In this document: positions 23,701 through 35,439 of the stretch, in pieces
Position numbering within the stretch: the first letter of the stretch is position 1
Layout of the letters: each line of letters opens with the position of its first letter
Assembly (NCBI GenBank): GCA_022497155.1
Contig: MU385714.1
Span: 62,001-126,000, forward strand
Direction: 5' to 3'
From: Whalleya microplaca
Taxonomy: Eukaryota; Ascomycota; Sordariomycetes; Xylariales; Xylariaceae
DNA length: 64,000 nt
Translations under genes and position numbers: made by a program
Notes under the pieces: model-generated
The model's database searches: none
What the model was told of the DNA's origin: nothing
Seen by the model: only the letters and a program-made list of their open reading frames with translations

Positions 23701-26633
23701 TAAGAAATCTGCGTTAAGGGTTTCATCACTTGGGTGATCGGGGGGAGTTTGCTGATTGACTTTCGTTTCTCCGCTCTAATTATTAATAAGCTCTCCCAGA
23801 TCTCACCTCGGTCAGTGCTGCAGTGCTGCTAGCTAGGCTTTCTTCCCGTCTGCTATATGAAACAGCCATTATATCCCTTCTTGCGATGTGACCTGACGTT
23901 CAATAGTCAAAGTCGACGGTGGACCTCGGCTGGTAGGATCTTCTAGATGGTCGAGGTTGGTCGCCGGTAATTTACTTAAATCAATGGATCATTTGGAAGA
24001 TGGTAGGTTGGTTAATTGACAAAGTAGTGTGTGAAACACGATAGTCATCATCAGGCAGTTGAGGAAGTTTTCTCCCGCAACCTGCACGCTGCACGCATGC
24101 AAGCGCGATGTGATTGCCCGGCATAGTGTTCAAAAATGGGGGGGGCGCGAGAGGGACGTTTGGTAGGAGGATGGAGGGAGGGGTGAACGGAGAAAATCCC
24201 GACGAGGTTGCATACTATGCAGTACAGGTATGTATGTACATAGAAGGTTAGTTCGAAGCGCCCCAGAATAAAAGGAGGCAAATTGAATGAACGGGAGAAG
24301 GGGGCTCAAAGCCGGTGCAACTTACCCCATCGACAATCGTATGTACATATATGTGGGCTACGGATTACATATGTGGGCTTAATTATTTTGGCCCAACCCG
24401 CCCTTCGTTAGCTCAGCTCGACAGGCTCGATTGAGTCGAGGGTACATAGGTACGAAGCACTGATGTGCTGCATCTCGCGCATATGCAGGACGTTGATGCG
24501 CTGCTGTAATTCGCTAAGTCGAAACAGTCGGTGCGGTTGACGTGCCACACCCAGCCAGATACAGATCCAACCCCTACCGGTGCGAGTGGAGCCCCTTAAG
24601 CCCTGATGGCTGTCTGTGGGTGACCGACTCGGGTCCCGGCTGATAGATATTGTGCACTTGTCATTTGAGGATGCCGGGCACGTCGGTACGTACCCCGTGC
24701 CATGTACCCAAGTACCTTACGGGGCTGTGGCACACTTGGCGCACCTCCAGACCTGGCTTGTGCTACCGTATCTGCAACCGCCTTTCATCATCGTCAGCGC
24801 ATGCGAGTCAATGGTGGCGGCGTTTACTACCTAGTAGTTCGGGGCGAGCCATTAAGGACAAGCCACAAACTAAAATAACCAACCGACAGTACGTACGCTA
24901 TGTATGCTACTGCAACATCCCACCCCACTGTCAATTATCGCGCTCTGGCCGCTCACTTGACTCGGCGGGAGGCTGTTTAGCTGGACTTTTGCATTATCCC
25001 GCTGTCTTGGATAGTCGATCCCTGCAGCTTGGTATGCTAGGTACATAGCAGATATTAGCCCAGTCCACATTTGGCCGAACCAACGTCGCGGGCATTCGTG
25101 GACCGGTCAACTGGCACAGCCCGATGAGATCTATCCAGAAACGGAGAGAAACGGAGGGGGAAGCGAATTCATCTGATTTGTAGCACTCGCTCATGACGAG
25201 GAATGGAGGTTGAAACAACCCGTCTTGTACTTGGCAAACTCATTCTCAGGATATTGGGAAAGGTTACCACAAGTAAGGCCCGTTCCACATCACTTGAAGG
25301 AGTGAGTAATAAGCCGAGATGCTGAGCGATGGCAGAGGGCGTGATTGTGTAAGTATGTATCTTGAGTGCAGCGAATCGCTTGAGGGAACAACTTGCGACC
25401 TAGGTGTTTGAATTGCTACTATGTATACTTACTATGTCGTAGTATACCTAGACACTTATGTATGCTCGACCTTAGCTCCCTATCTTGCTCTCGATATTTC
25501 GATCTCATATTACAACCAGACCATTTATAGCTAGCGTGATTCAGTATTTACTATGATTTTTGAAATAAACTCTACTGTTGATAAGATTTAAAGTCAAGGG
25601 CACGTGTAGAAATTGAATCAACGAGGCCACTTTAGGCGGACCAAAAGCTTAGACATGTAAAACACACATTTGACACACCCGGTAAGCGGTGAAAGTCAAC
25701 ACGAGCGATACCAGACCTGTGTTCTTTAGCCGATCCGGTGGTACCCAGATGTGGTGGAACAAGCTGGATTATGATGAGACAATCTGTACCTGTCTGAGGC
25801 TTTCCCCAAACGACATCTGCTACCCGCGCCGCACCTCTGACAGCTGATAGGTATACGTACACAAGCCACATTCCGAAGCCACAAGGATATACTTCGTACT
25901 TCACCTAGGTTAAGTAGTCAGCAGTTGCTATAAAGTTTCTTGATATGAATGACATCGTCAGCAACCTTCATTGATACTCATGAGAGAACTATAGTCTCAT
26001 CATTATATTGCACCCTAGTACTGCCAAAGCATATGCTGCACTAAGCAACACTTATATAGAACTCACAATTGCTAAGTACCGTCGCTTGTGTTCCTCTTTC
26101 TTTTGGCCTGAAGTATGAACAAGCTATAACACAAGCGTCGCTTATCTCTCTTGAGAGTTTGCATATATAAAGGAAATGGATCAGGCCTCTATACATTGAT
26201 AGCAAATCCCACGGGAAAGATCCATGGCTATAAGTGAGAGATAAATCCTTTGTATTAGTTAAATGTAAGTGATTCCATATCTATAGCTGAAACCGATGCC
26301 GAGTACCACAAACAACGCTTGGCTACCGATTATTCGACACAAACTAGACATACGCCCAAGTCCAACCTGCAAATGGCGGCATGCGTAGATGCCGGGGCAT
26401 TTGGAAGCTGGGCGACTATCCAGCTAGGACTTGGGCATTTTGATATACAGCTTTTCCATCACCCGATGAGTATCCACGCACTAACCCAAACACTCAACAC
26501 CGCATCCTCTAGCACCGACTCCAGACGCGCAAACAGATCCTCGATATAATACATAGGGTATTTGAGCGCAAGGCGAGGGCAGCACCTGACTTGTTGGGGG
26601 GCATCACCCACGGTCCCGTTAGGTCGTAAACAT
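20794..26633. other. Long gene-free region, 5.8 kb
   Basis: The largest gap of the window lies upstream of the Ssn6-like gene. The first 400 bp are pyrimidine-rich on the minus strand, as expected of a long 5' leader. Frames at 22313-22660, 22802-23263, 23252-23689 and 24650-25048 show no family features or convincing splice partners. Short palindromes such as TACTACGTAGTA (22622-22633) and GTACGTAC-like strings occur. No transposon ends, long terminal repeats or RNA genes were recognised. Confidence 0.45.
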
Positions 26634-27803
26634 TTATGAGTCGCTCTTGTCGCCGTTGTCGTGATCAGGGTCATAGCTCGTCTCTCCCAACATCGTCCCC
26701 GGCTGCGACGTCATTGCTGCCTGAGTATTCGGCTGCGGCTGTGTATGTATTGTTGGCCCGGTCGGTTGGGGCGGCTGGGACTGGCTCCGTGAAGAACCGC
26801 TCGGTCCGGCAGTGGCCGCGTGTAATCGTTGATCGAGCACCTTCAGAGCTAGAGCCCTCCGCCTCTCTGCTTCGGCCCTGACACCACCAGGAGCAGATCG
26901 TTGTAGCAGATTACTGCCTTGGGCAGCGGAAATGTCGGCCTGGGAGAACGGGGTGCATATTCTCATTGCTACAAGCAAGTTGAAAACCTGGTCCGTGAAT
27001 GCCGAAACGAACGGCTTGACCGGGCCAGGGAAAAACTCGGCAAATGCAAACGTCTCACTCGCATCGCCTCGCATCGAAGTATGCTGCGAAGATTCGAGGT
27101 CAGGGAACACGGTTTTGTAGAATCGTAAATACGTCCAGCTTGTAAGGAGGCCGTTCCAGGCCAAGAAAAGGGATGCGCTCGTAAGTAGCGGAGTCAGAGA
27201 TAGACCTGCGACAAGGCCGACGTAGAGCAGAGGGAACCGGGGCACGCGGAAAGATAGGACACCCCGGAAGAGAGTAACGGTATGCGCCGGCACAAGTTGG
27301 CTAAAAGCGACGAGGAAGGAGATCTGGAGCGGGATCGTGCCAGCGATGGTCGTTAATCTACGTTTTTTCATGTTGTCAGCACGGATCCTCGGAATTAGGT
27401 TCAGACATTGCACAAGAGACACTCACGTCCATTTCTCATTACGGGTAACAGTGAATAGCGTAACCAGAGCCAAAAAGGTGAAGGCATTGGGGATCAGGGA
27501 TACCACAAGGAGGAACTTGGCGAATTCCCTAGAAGACCAAGCTCTTTCCAGATACCTCCCGCCATGGTAGAGAGTCACTCCGGCGATACCCAAGGTAAAG
27601 ATGTTGTTCTCGACCAGAGTAGCCGTCAGGAAAGTCCAGGGGTAATATAGTGACAGCTGAGGTACCAGAGTAAGCCATTCCACGACGATCTCGGAATGGG
27701 CAGACCACTGGCGATACCGCACCGCAGCACTCAGGACGGACTGCAGCAGCAGCACGACAAGTAAGATGCGGGTGACGGGCGGTATATTGAGTCGGGGAGG
27801 CAT
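26634..27803 (-). CDS. TMEM115-like Golgi membrane protein (DUF1751)
   Basis: Exons 27427-27803 and 26634-27357 give 366 residues. The protein starts with a hydrophobic helix (RILLVVLLLQSVLSA), then LVPQLSLYYPWTFLTATLVENNIFTLGIAGVTLYHGGRYLERAWSS, the characteristic block of the DUF1751/TMEM115 family, a catalytically dead branch of the rhomboid superfamily. The splice restores NEKWTLTTIAGTIPLQISFLVAF. About six helices occupy residues 10-230. YLRFYKTVFPDLESS and GDASETFAFAEFFPGPVKPF are further family blocks. The last 100 residues are polar, Gln/Pro-rich and presumably cytosolic. In animals TMEM115 sits in the Golgi and influences retrograde transport; that role is inferred here. Confidence 0.88.
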
Positions 27804-28383
27804 GGCGACGGAGTCGGAGCTATGTATATGCTACGAGGTTCGGGTAGGTTGGCTTATTACCTGTTCAAGCGCGTCGTGATCGGGTTTGGAAAATCAGAGC
27901 GTTGACGTGGTCCGCAATTTGGTCCGCAATTTCTCCGGATATACTATACAAAGTAACAAGTATTTCGTACACGTATATTCCACCGTCCCTCCGTCCCTCC
28001 ATCCCCTATGTACAAGGTACCTTGGCTGCTTAGCTACCTTACGTATGTACGAAAACGTATGTATGTATGTACACATGATCTTACCTTACCCTACTGCACC
28101 TCACCGGAGCTCCCGTTGGATACATTAGCATTGGGAGAAAATGACCTCACGTAGATTCGTAGGTTAGAACATTAAGAGGCACATAACTGGCGCTTCAATA
28201 TAAGTAAGGCCGACATAGTAGGATTTGTATACAAGTATTGTGTCTGATACTGATCTCTGATATATGAATATTTATCAACTTCAGTCAGCTTTTGTGAATG
28301 CTAATAGATCTTCATACATACAAATAGGAATAGGGTCTAACAGGCAACATACCTATACCCACAGGAAAAATAATGTATGTACC

Positions 28384-28403
28384 TACATAACCTAGGTTAT
28401 GTA
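28384..28403. repeat. Perfect 20-bp palindrome centred on CCTAGG
   Basis: The half-site TACATAACCT is followed immediately by its reverse complement, so the element is a perfect 20-bp palindrome in an AT-rich upstream region. It is the longest of several CCTAGG-centred palindromes in the window. Function unknown. Confidence 0.8.
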
Positions 28404-28881
28404 TGAAGTCCTAGATTATGTAGCCCAAGAGGAAGGTGAGCTAACAGCAGCCCCGTACCCTGCACCGATATTTTCGAATTATTAGACCTGAGCCAGCCTA
28501 TTATACTAACCGCATGACTGAGAGTTTATTGTTGGTGATGATGCTACCAGAGGCACAATTCTATTTTCAATGCACTAAGCCTCAAACGGCCAAGGTCGTG
28601 CAATCAGATGGCAAAGATCATCTAGGTATTTTGCACCTACCGCAGCTACCGGCATGGGGGCTCACCATCTTTTTCAGGTTTAACTCGACCCTAATTCCCC
28701 ATTGCCTTTTTGCCTCCGTCCTTATTAGGTCAGTGAAGCCTGCTTTAGCGAAAATCCAGACCGATGCTGTAGACGTAAGGGAAATACATGTAAACGATAG
28801 ATGAAGATCGAACACTCCATCGACACTGAACACAATCGCGATACATACAGTTCACTCTCTCTCTCTTCCGGACTTAGTGAC

Positions 28882-28911
28882 TTGAATTTGAATTTGAATT
28901 TGGATTTGAAT
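28882..28911. repeat. TTGAAT hexamer tandem repeat
   Basis: Five consecutive hexamers, four TTGAAT and one TTGGAT, directly followed by TTT. A simple-sequence repeat in intergenic DNA. Confidence 0.85.
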
Positions 28912-29784
28912 TTTCGGGAGGACCCCCCCTGGTCACCAGGCAGCCCGGGCAAAGCCAGATGGGAGCCCAGATGTGAGCCCAGGGAGCCCTGACATTGGCC
29001 TGGTGGAGTCGTCTGGAGTTTCGCTGTGGTTTCCATTCTTCGAAGGAAGCCAACCTCATAGGCTCGACCATGTTCTTGCCCCCCTTGTCGGGCTGGTGTT
29101 ACTGCAACAGTAATAAAATAGAGAGGAAACGCCCTGCCGCGTGGATCCATCACCTACGTTACCTACCTGGGCACCTAGGCACTGTGTTATTGTGGCCTGT
29201 ACGGATGTACTATGTAGATCATCGTAGAATTGAAGGTGCCCTGGCTGCTCATCCCGTGAGGGAAAGACGGGCAGGACGGGTGTGGAGTTCGCGAAAGAAC
29301 CCCTAACAGTGAGGCAAAACGTCACCTGAGTCGTGTTCCTTAGGGTCCCTGAGCCTTCGACGGGTTCTCTCCGGTTGCCGGGTATTGGCCAACTTGGTTG
29401 ACATTGATGAGATACTTATCGAAGCTCCAACAGGGTTAGATCAATCTTTCCATGCTGGTGCACTACACGCTGGTATGGATTGGTGGGTACTTGAGGAAGG
29501 ACGGTAATTCGCAGGAGATTCTAGGTACCCGACGTTTCAATGTCTCTCTGCATGGGTACCAGTCGATGGCTCCAGTTCGGGCCTGCACTGACCACGTTCT
29601 AATGTCTAAAATGGGTGCAGGGTGATTCTAGTCTAGCCGACCCATGGACCTTAATCGTCCAAGGCCAAAACTTCCCTTCTCTTTCTGCCCTCGACATCTT
29701 CAAATTCGCATGCTCCAAAAATTGACTTTCCCGAATCCATCAACGTGATTTGTTTCGACGGCTTGAAATTGGACCTAATAGATC

Positions 29785-32116
29785 ATGAAGGAAGAGCTCT
29801 CGTCCGATCGTATCAACTTCCTTGTGTGGAGGTACGTTGACCCGGTGTCAAAGCCCTCCTTCCTTGCTGTTCCCGCTGGGGTCGTTAACATGAGATCGCA
29901 GATATTTAATAGAAGGAAGTACGTGGCCTCGTAGCATCGCCGACGTCCTCGCATCGTCTGCGGCTAGATGTGTGGGCGTGCAACGCTGTAGACGATCTCA
30001 GTGAGACTAACCTGACCTTGCAGATTATCGAGAGACGGCGGTCAAGTTCCAAAAGGAGTGGCATGTTCAAGAACCACATCGACAGCTAGATTTCGCGCGA
30101 TATGTCAAAAGCCATGCACTAGTCAATGTTTTGAACAAAGGTCTTCTGTACAATTCATTAGAGAGAGAGTATGCGCAGCAGTCGCCACAGGTATGTCATC
30201 CAAAAATATTCAAAATAAAAATAAAAATCCGCTTTATTTTTGATGGTGCCGTGTCGGGCGAGACACGCAACCAACAAACAAAAAGATTACGATGGAGGCA
30301 TTCCCCCAAACTTGCGCGGGATCCGGCCAAACGGGCACTGACGGTTTTTGTGCAGGTACCTCGTGATGCAGCAGCAGCGGCACTGGCCGAGGCGATGCAG
30401 CTAGGGGTTTTTGGTCCACTACTTGCTCATGCGCCGTCTCACCAGCAGCAGCAGGCAGACGAAGTTGATCAAGAAGATGAGGCCGAGACTGACGCAGCAG
30501 TGGTGTCGGCTCTAGTACCGTCTGGAGGCGATCTTGAAAATAACCGAAAACGTCAAATTGACAGACAACAACAGCCGCCGCTCCTGAATGGCTCTCCAGC
30601 CAAGCGACCGCGATTGAGTAATGGGTACGAAAATGGAGTGGATGCAGCCACAACCCCAATGGAGCTTGACGGGCAGAATGGCGATAACCATGCTTATCCG
30701 TCCCCCCTGGAAGGTGAACAAGCGCCGACACCGACTCCCCGAACTGATGGCCCCGAGCAGGGCACGCAGGTCGAAAAAGTCGAAGAATTGGCCGCGGAAA
30801 CCACCTTCATCCCCTTGGACTCTAGCCTCGATGACGCACCGACTTCTTCACCGACCACAGCACTTTCAAGAATTCACAGCGACAGCGCGCCTGTGCTACT
30901 GCATTGTCAATGGCATCCCCGAGATCCCACTGTCTTGGCGGCTGCTGGAACCGATGCGCTAGCCCGTATTTGGAACATCTCCCGTGGAGCAACCACCGAC
31001 CCTGCGTCAGGGGGTCACGTGAATGGCATCGCACCAAATTTCCACACCCTTGTCGAAGACGATATACAACCCAGGGCGACGGTCACTGCCATGGCCTGGA
31101 ACTGGGATGGCACGGCTATCGCAGTTGCAACTGACTCAGATTCTAAAGCTCGCATAACTCTCTGGACTCCGGAGGGGAGTCACATTCATCATTTCGAGGT
31201 AGCCGAGCCTCCCGTCATCAAACTCCGCTGGAACCCCGATAATGCTGCAATTTTAGGCATTGCACCGGACAACGGAGGGGCACTAATCACGGTTTATCAT
31301 GCTATCACGTCAAATTCGATGACTTATTTCCTACCAACACATAATCTTGAAACGGATCCACTCGATGCGGCATGGACTAGCGAAACCGAGTTCTTACTAT
31401 GTGGTGGCGATTTGCTAGTAGCCTTGAAATGCTCGGATGGAATCTCAGAGGTGAGAAAGTTTGACACACGAAGAGGCGACAGCTTAACACAGGTGCAATT
31501 CGACTGGAGATCGTCGTTGGCTGCTACTTGCGGAGAAAAGGGCTTCGTTGATGTAAGGAGTGTTCCCCTTTTGTTGGAGCTCAGACACCATTGCTGACAA
31601 GAATCACTAGATCTGGGACAGCTCGGGTAAGCGCCGAGAGATAGAGGCTCACTATAATTCTGTCACGGCATTATCTTGGCAACCATTGGAGTCAGCACCT
31701 TCTGGCGATGAGCGACTCTTAGCTTCTGGTGGCGAGGACGGTGCCATATGCATATGGAACGCATTTGCTGCTGATGGGAAACCAAAATGTTCCATGACCA
31801 TGGGACTACCCATTGTTGCCCTCGCCTTCACACCAGACGGCGCGTTCATTGCAGGGGCTACGAATGAGAGAATATTAATTTGGAAGGTCGATGATCACAG
31901 CATTCCTCGAGCAAGTTGGAGCAGAGCACCTCATCCTGGCTGGCTCAGCCCTCGAATGAATGCCGAATCAGACGATGAGGATGAGCATTGTTTGGGATGG
32001 GATGCGACGGGCCATAAACTAGCGTATGGAGTGAATAGCCGAGTAAGTTGCCCCATTGATGTTTCAACTTAGATTCAGCTAATAGGAGCCAGCTTGCTAT
32101 TATCAATTTCCGATAG
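29785..32116 (+). CDS. TBL1/Sif2-like LisH-WD40 corepressor subunit
   Basis: Exons 29785-29831, 29902-29918, 30024-30190, 30356-31552, 31611-32042 and 32093-32116 give 627 residues. Exons 1-3 make the N-terminal LisH domain (ELSSDRINFLVWRYLIEGNY, then RETAVKFQKEW), which mediates oligomerisation; the second exon is only 17 nt. Residues 78-250 are a low-complexity Gln/Glu/Pro linker. From about 250 onward WD40 repeats follow: LHCQWHPRDPTVLAAAGTDA, ARIWNIS, VTAMAWNWDGTAIAVATDSD, WDSSGKRREIEAHYNSVTALSW, ASGGEDGAICIWN and the final strand LAIINFR. The order matches human TBL1X/TBL1XR1 and yeast Sif2, subunits of histone-deacetylase corepressor complexes (NCoR/SMRT; Set3C) in the nucleus. The last exon encodes just seven residues and the stop. 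Confidence 0.9.
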
Positions 32117-33874
32117 TGGTTAGAAGCATCATTACTACGACCTTAGATGTGCCGGTCCCAAGAATAGTTTTGTTCTTTGTCGCCAGAGATGGCCGGGATA
32201 CCGCAGACGGTCGCAGCGTGCCCAGGTAGCCAGATTCACCCACATCCTACCCGATTACGAGGAGAAACTTGCGCGCAGGGGTACCATAAGGACCGCGGTA
32301 TGGACAAGAACATTCGGCATGCCCTTTGCGCCCTCAGTGAGGTCGGCGCTGCGGAGCCGGGAAGATACAGACCAAAGAGACGCGCCAAGCTTAGACTGCG
32401 GAGTGAAAGACACCGAAAGAGTACCATGGAGTGGAATATTACATGTTGGACTATCTAAGTCATAACGAAGATGACGGAACGACTGCTCTGTCAGATTAGT
32501 ACGTCTAGTCCTCTTCGAGTGAGGGACTGTACAAACAGGATGCGCATAAGGCTCTATCAGACACAACATACACTTTATTTGTATAAATGTTATTGATTAT
32601 CAGACTCAGACCGGGGACTTGTCCACTCAACCTGCAATTACGCTCGAAGACCTTGTGTTCTTTCGAGGTACCATAATGGTACATCTAATATAGTGACTGA
32701 TGAACTTGCTAATGCACTAGAGAGGGAGATGGCGGTACTAAATAGACAATTTAGAGCTTTCTGAATTAACGGACATCTCGCAGTTCTCTATACTCACCCC
32801 GGCGATGGGATTGCCTAGATGTGTTCTAAAATCAGGTTTGAGTCGTCCATGGTCGATCTCATCCGATCGCTGCTAGTCTTATGATAAAGTCATTCCCGAT
32901 CATCGCGACGCCTATGTCAGCGCCCTTCGACGAGCTGTTAACACTACGAGTGATCAAGTTGTCGTGGGAATCTTGATCCTAGTATCAACCCTAGGATGTC
33001 ATAAGGCAAGCGTTCCATTACGACAGCAAACTAACGTACAAGGGATTTAGGACGAGGGGATGACTAAATGGTCGCACAATGCGTTACGGTTTGGTCAAGG
33101 CTCAACGACCTTTTTGGAGGATGAATTTGAGGAACTACTTCGAAAAGGATACGCAGGCCGGCTGGACTTTTTTAATCACCACTTTATATATTCCGACGGC
33201 AGTGGCTGATACCTCTTTCAAGTCAGCAGACCTACGCCGGCGCCGGCGCGAGAATGTCTTAACAGAGGACTGGTATAAATAAGCAGTCACTATCTAAGAG
33301 GCAAGGCACCAGAAATACATGTGTGAGAGACATAATATAGATGGAAGAGAGGAATAAAAGAAAGGCCGAAGGAGAAAAAAAGGGGGGGGGGGGGGGGAGT
33401 TGCCAATAGCGTGACTTGAACGCAGTGTTTATCGGTTGCAAAAGACAAAAGATTTTGCCCGAAGCCTAGTCTCCGTCGTGAAACTGCCCCTGCCGTCTGC
33501 GCAGTCGTGTAACGCCCCCATGAGCCACTCAATGAGGAGGCCGCAACAGTAACTCCGACTCCCTCGCCATACCGGCTTGGTGATAGCAGGGTGGTTAATT
33601 ATAATATATAAGGCTTACTCCCGTGTACCTTCCCATTGCGGCTATCTCAACTCACACAGCCAGTACGGAGACCGCGACTGACCTTAGGCTCTCTCAGCTG
33701 CGATAGACTGTAGTAAGGGACAGCACTACAGCAGACTAGGCTATTCCCAGTGTGTAAAAATGGATAAAGAGATCGCGGTGGTAGAGGTTGCGGCTTCATA
33801 ATTAAAGCGATTCCTTAAAATTCAAACTGCTTCTTCCAATTAATAGGAGTATATATATAGCTTCCAAGTATGTT
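32117..33874. other. Intergenic between convergent genes, 1.76 kb
   Basis: Contains an open stretch at 32117-32460 on the plus strand that I could not tie to a gene, ordinary AT-rich sequence, and a homopolymer (A7 then G16) at 33375-33397. No gene supported. Confidence 0.45.
33375..33397. repeat. Homopolymer junction A7-G16
   Basis: Seven A are followed by sixteen G. Such a G tract is unusual in fungal intergenic DNA and is also a common site of sequencing-length error. Confidence 0.8.
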
Positions 33875-35439
33875 TTAAGATTTCCATCTCAGCAGCGTAA
33901 AGGTATGCTTCGGAAAAGGAAATTTCCCTTCACCATTCCATTTCCCTTCGGATACGTTAACCTCCTCTTTACCGTCAACATTGATTGCACCAACGTGAGA
34001 GCCAGATACAGTATACACTGAGACGTTGTTGCCGATGCCATTCAGTTCGACAGCGAAGTCATCGGTCTCGCTCATATTTACGACGGCTAAACTGATGTGG
34101 CCGTCATCGTTAGCACACGCACTCACATCTAGCCACGGTGCGCCCTCCCCTAACGTCCCTTGGAGCCATGCCGGCTGTGTCTCGCCGTCGTAGACGCCGG
34201 ATCGTACATGGCAGGCCACGGTCCATCCCCGCATGAAGCGGCTGAATAGCCAAAGAGGCCACCACGTCGTCTGCTTCACGATGCCGCTCTTGGTTGTCAT
34301 TAAGGGGCTGATGACGTTCACCGTCTGTGCGATATTCGCCATTCCGATGTATCGACTCTGCCGAACGAACACGTTCAGCCACACGGCTACCGCCAACGCG
34401 TCAGATAATGTATACGATTCCTCGGCTCCCTTGTCGCCCGGCGCGCGCTCCGGATCCCACACGTTCCACTCGTCGAAGCAGATCTTAGTGGGCGGCTTTG
34501 TCGGCGAGACGCCCTTCTCTATCCGCGCGAGATCGATCAAGCCCGCCGTGATCTGGATGGCGCGCTCAGCCATTAGTGGCGCTGTCACGTTCTTCAGGTG
34601 CTCGTTCGACGCCGTGTAGATGTGGATGCTGTGCAGGTCAACCCAGTTGATGCACTCCTGTAGGACGTAGTGGTCCCAGGAGCTGGTCCCGTCCTGCCCG
34701 CACAATATCAAGCAGATATCGGGGTCGAGCAGACGCAGCGCCTTAGCCCACTGCACGGCCTTCTTGGCGTAGTCCTCCTTGGTCAACTGCTCGACCTGCC
34801 ACGGGCCCCAGCACTCGTTGCCGAGGGCCCAGTACTTGACGCGGTAGGGCTCCGGGTGGCCGTGGGCGCGCCGCAGGTTCGCGTAGTGCGTGTCGCGCGT
34901 GCCGTTGCAGTACTCGACCCACGCGAGCGCCTCGTCCAGCGTCCCCGTGCCGAAGTTCAGGCACAGGTACGGCTCCACGCGCTGCGGCTTGCCCTCGCTG
35001 AGCACGTCCAGCCACTGCATGAACTCGTCCGTGCCGAACTGGTTCGTCTCCACGCCCAGCCAGGCCAGCTCCGGCCGCTTGGGCCGCTTCTCGCGGGGCC
35101 CGATCCCGTCTTGCCAGTGGTACGTCGCTACGAAGTTGCCACCGGGGTACCGGATCACGGGGATGTCGAGCTCGCGTAAAGCTGAGAGCACGTCTGTCCG
35201 GAAACCGCGCTCGTCGGAGAGCGGATTCGTGGGGTCGTAGATCCCTCCGTATATGCAGCGGCCCATGTGTCTGGTGTCCACGGTTAGTGACGGGTCCGCT
35301 GTAGTTGGATGATATAACAATTGGTTTTTTACTCGGTGAATCCGCCATATGTCATGGGGTCTATCTTAGACAACCTCTTACTCGCATCCACCTCTATAAG
35401 CGGGGTCTCATTCCCGGTGATCTTGGTGAACGTAGTCAT
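33875..35439 (-). CDS. GH51 alpha-L-arabinofuranosidase, probably intracellular
   Basis: Exons 35333-35439 and 33875-35270 give 500 residues, the usual length of intracellular GH51 enzymes (Aspergillus AbfC type). The splice joins DPMTYGGFTE to HMGRCIYGGIYDP, restoring the conserved first strand. Other blocks: DVLSALRELDIPVIRYPGGNF, YHWQDGIGP, CLNFGTGTLDEALAWVEYCN. The acid/base is E188 in ALGNECWGPWQ and the nucleophile is E303 in KICFDEWNVW, both in expected contexts of the clan GH-A barrel; the C-terminal 120 residues form the beta domain. These enzymes remove L-arabinose from arabinan and arabinoxylan fragments. There is no signal peptide (MTTFTKITGNETPL is polar), so it likely trims imported oligosaccharides in the cytosol. 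No other plant cell-wall enzymes are nearby. Confidence 0.95.

Larger units (their letters stand above)
27804..29784. other. Intergenic between divergent genes, 2.0 kb
   Basis: Shared upstream region of two divergent genes. It contains a GTAT microsatellite-like stretch near 28050-28072, a 20-bp perfect palindrome at 28384-28403 and a hexamer tandem repeat at 28882-28911. No gene recognised. Confidence 0.5.

Noticed and set aside
28780..28992. GAATTTG-repeat-containing frames on both strands
   Set aside because: Products are periodic peptides from the hexamer repeat and are not gene-like.
32117..32460. Open stretch of about 115 codons after the TBL1-like stop
   Set aside because: It has no good start or splice link to the upstream gene, which already ends in a normal last WD40 strand, and I recognise no family. 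It remains a weak candidate.
33405..33490. Possible tRNA on the minus strand (GTTCAAGTCACG resembles a B box)
   Set aside because: No matching A box, acceptor stem or anticodon arm could be built.
34670..35348. Overlapping frames on both strands within the GH51 gene
   Set aside because: They are low-complexity shadows in the GC-rich first half of the GH51 gene.
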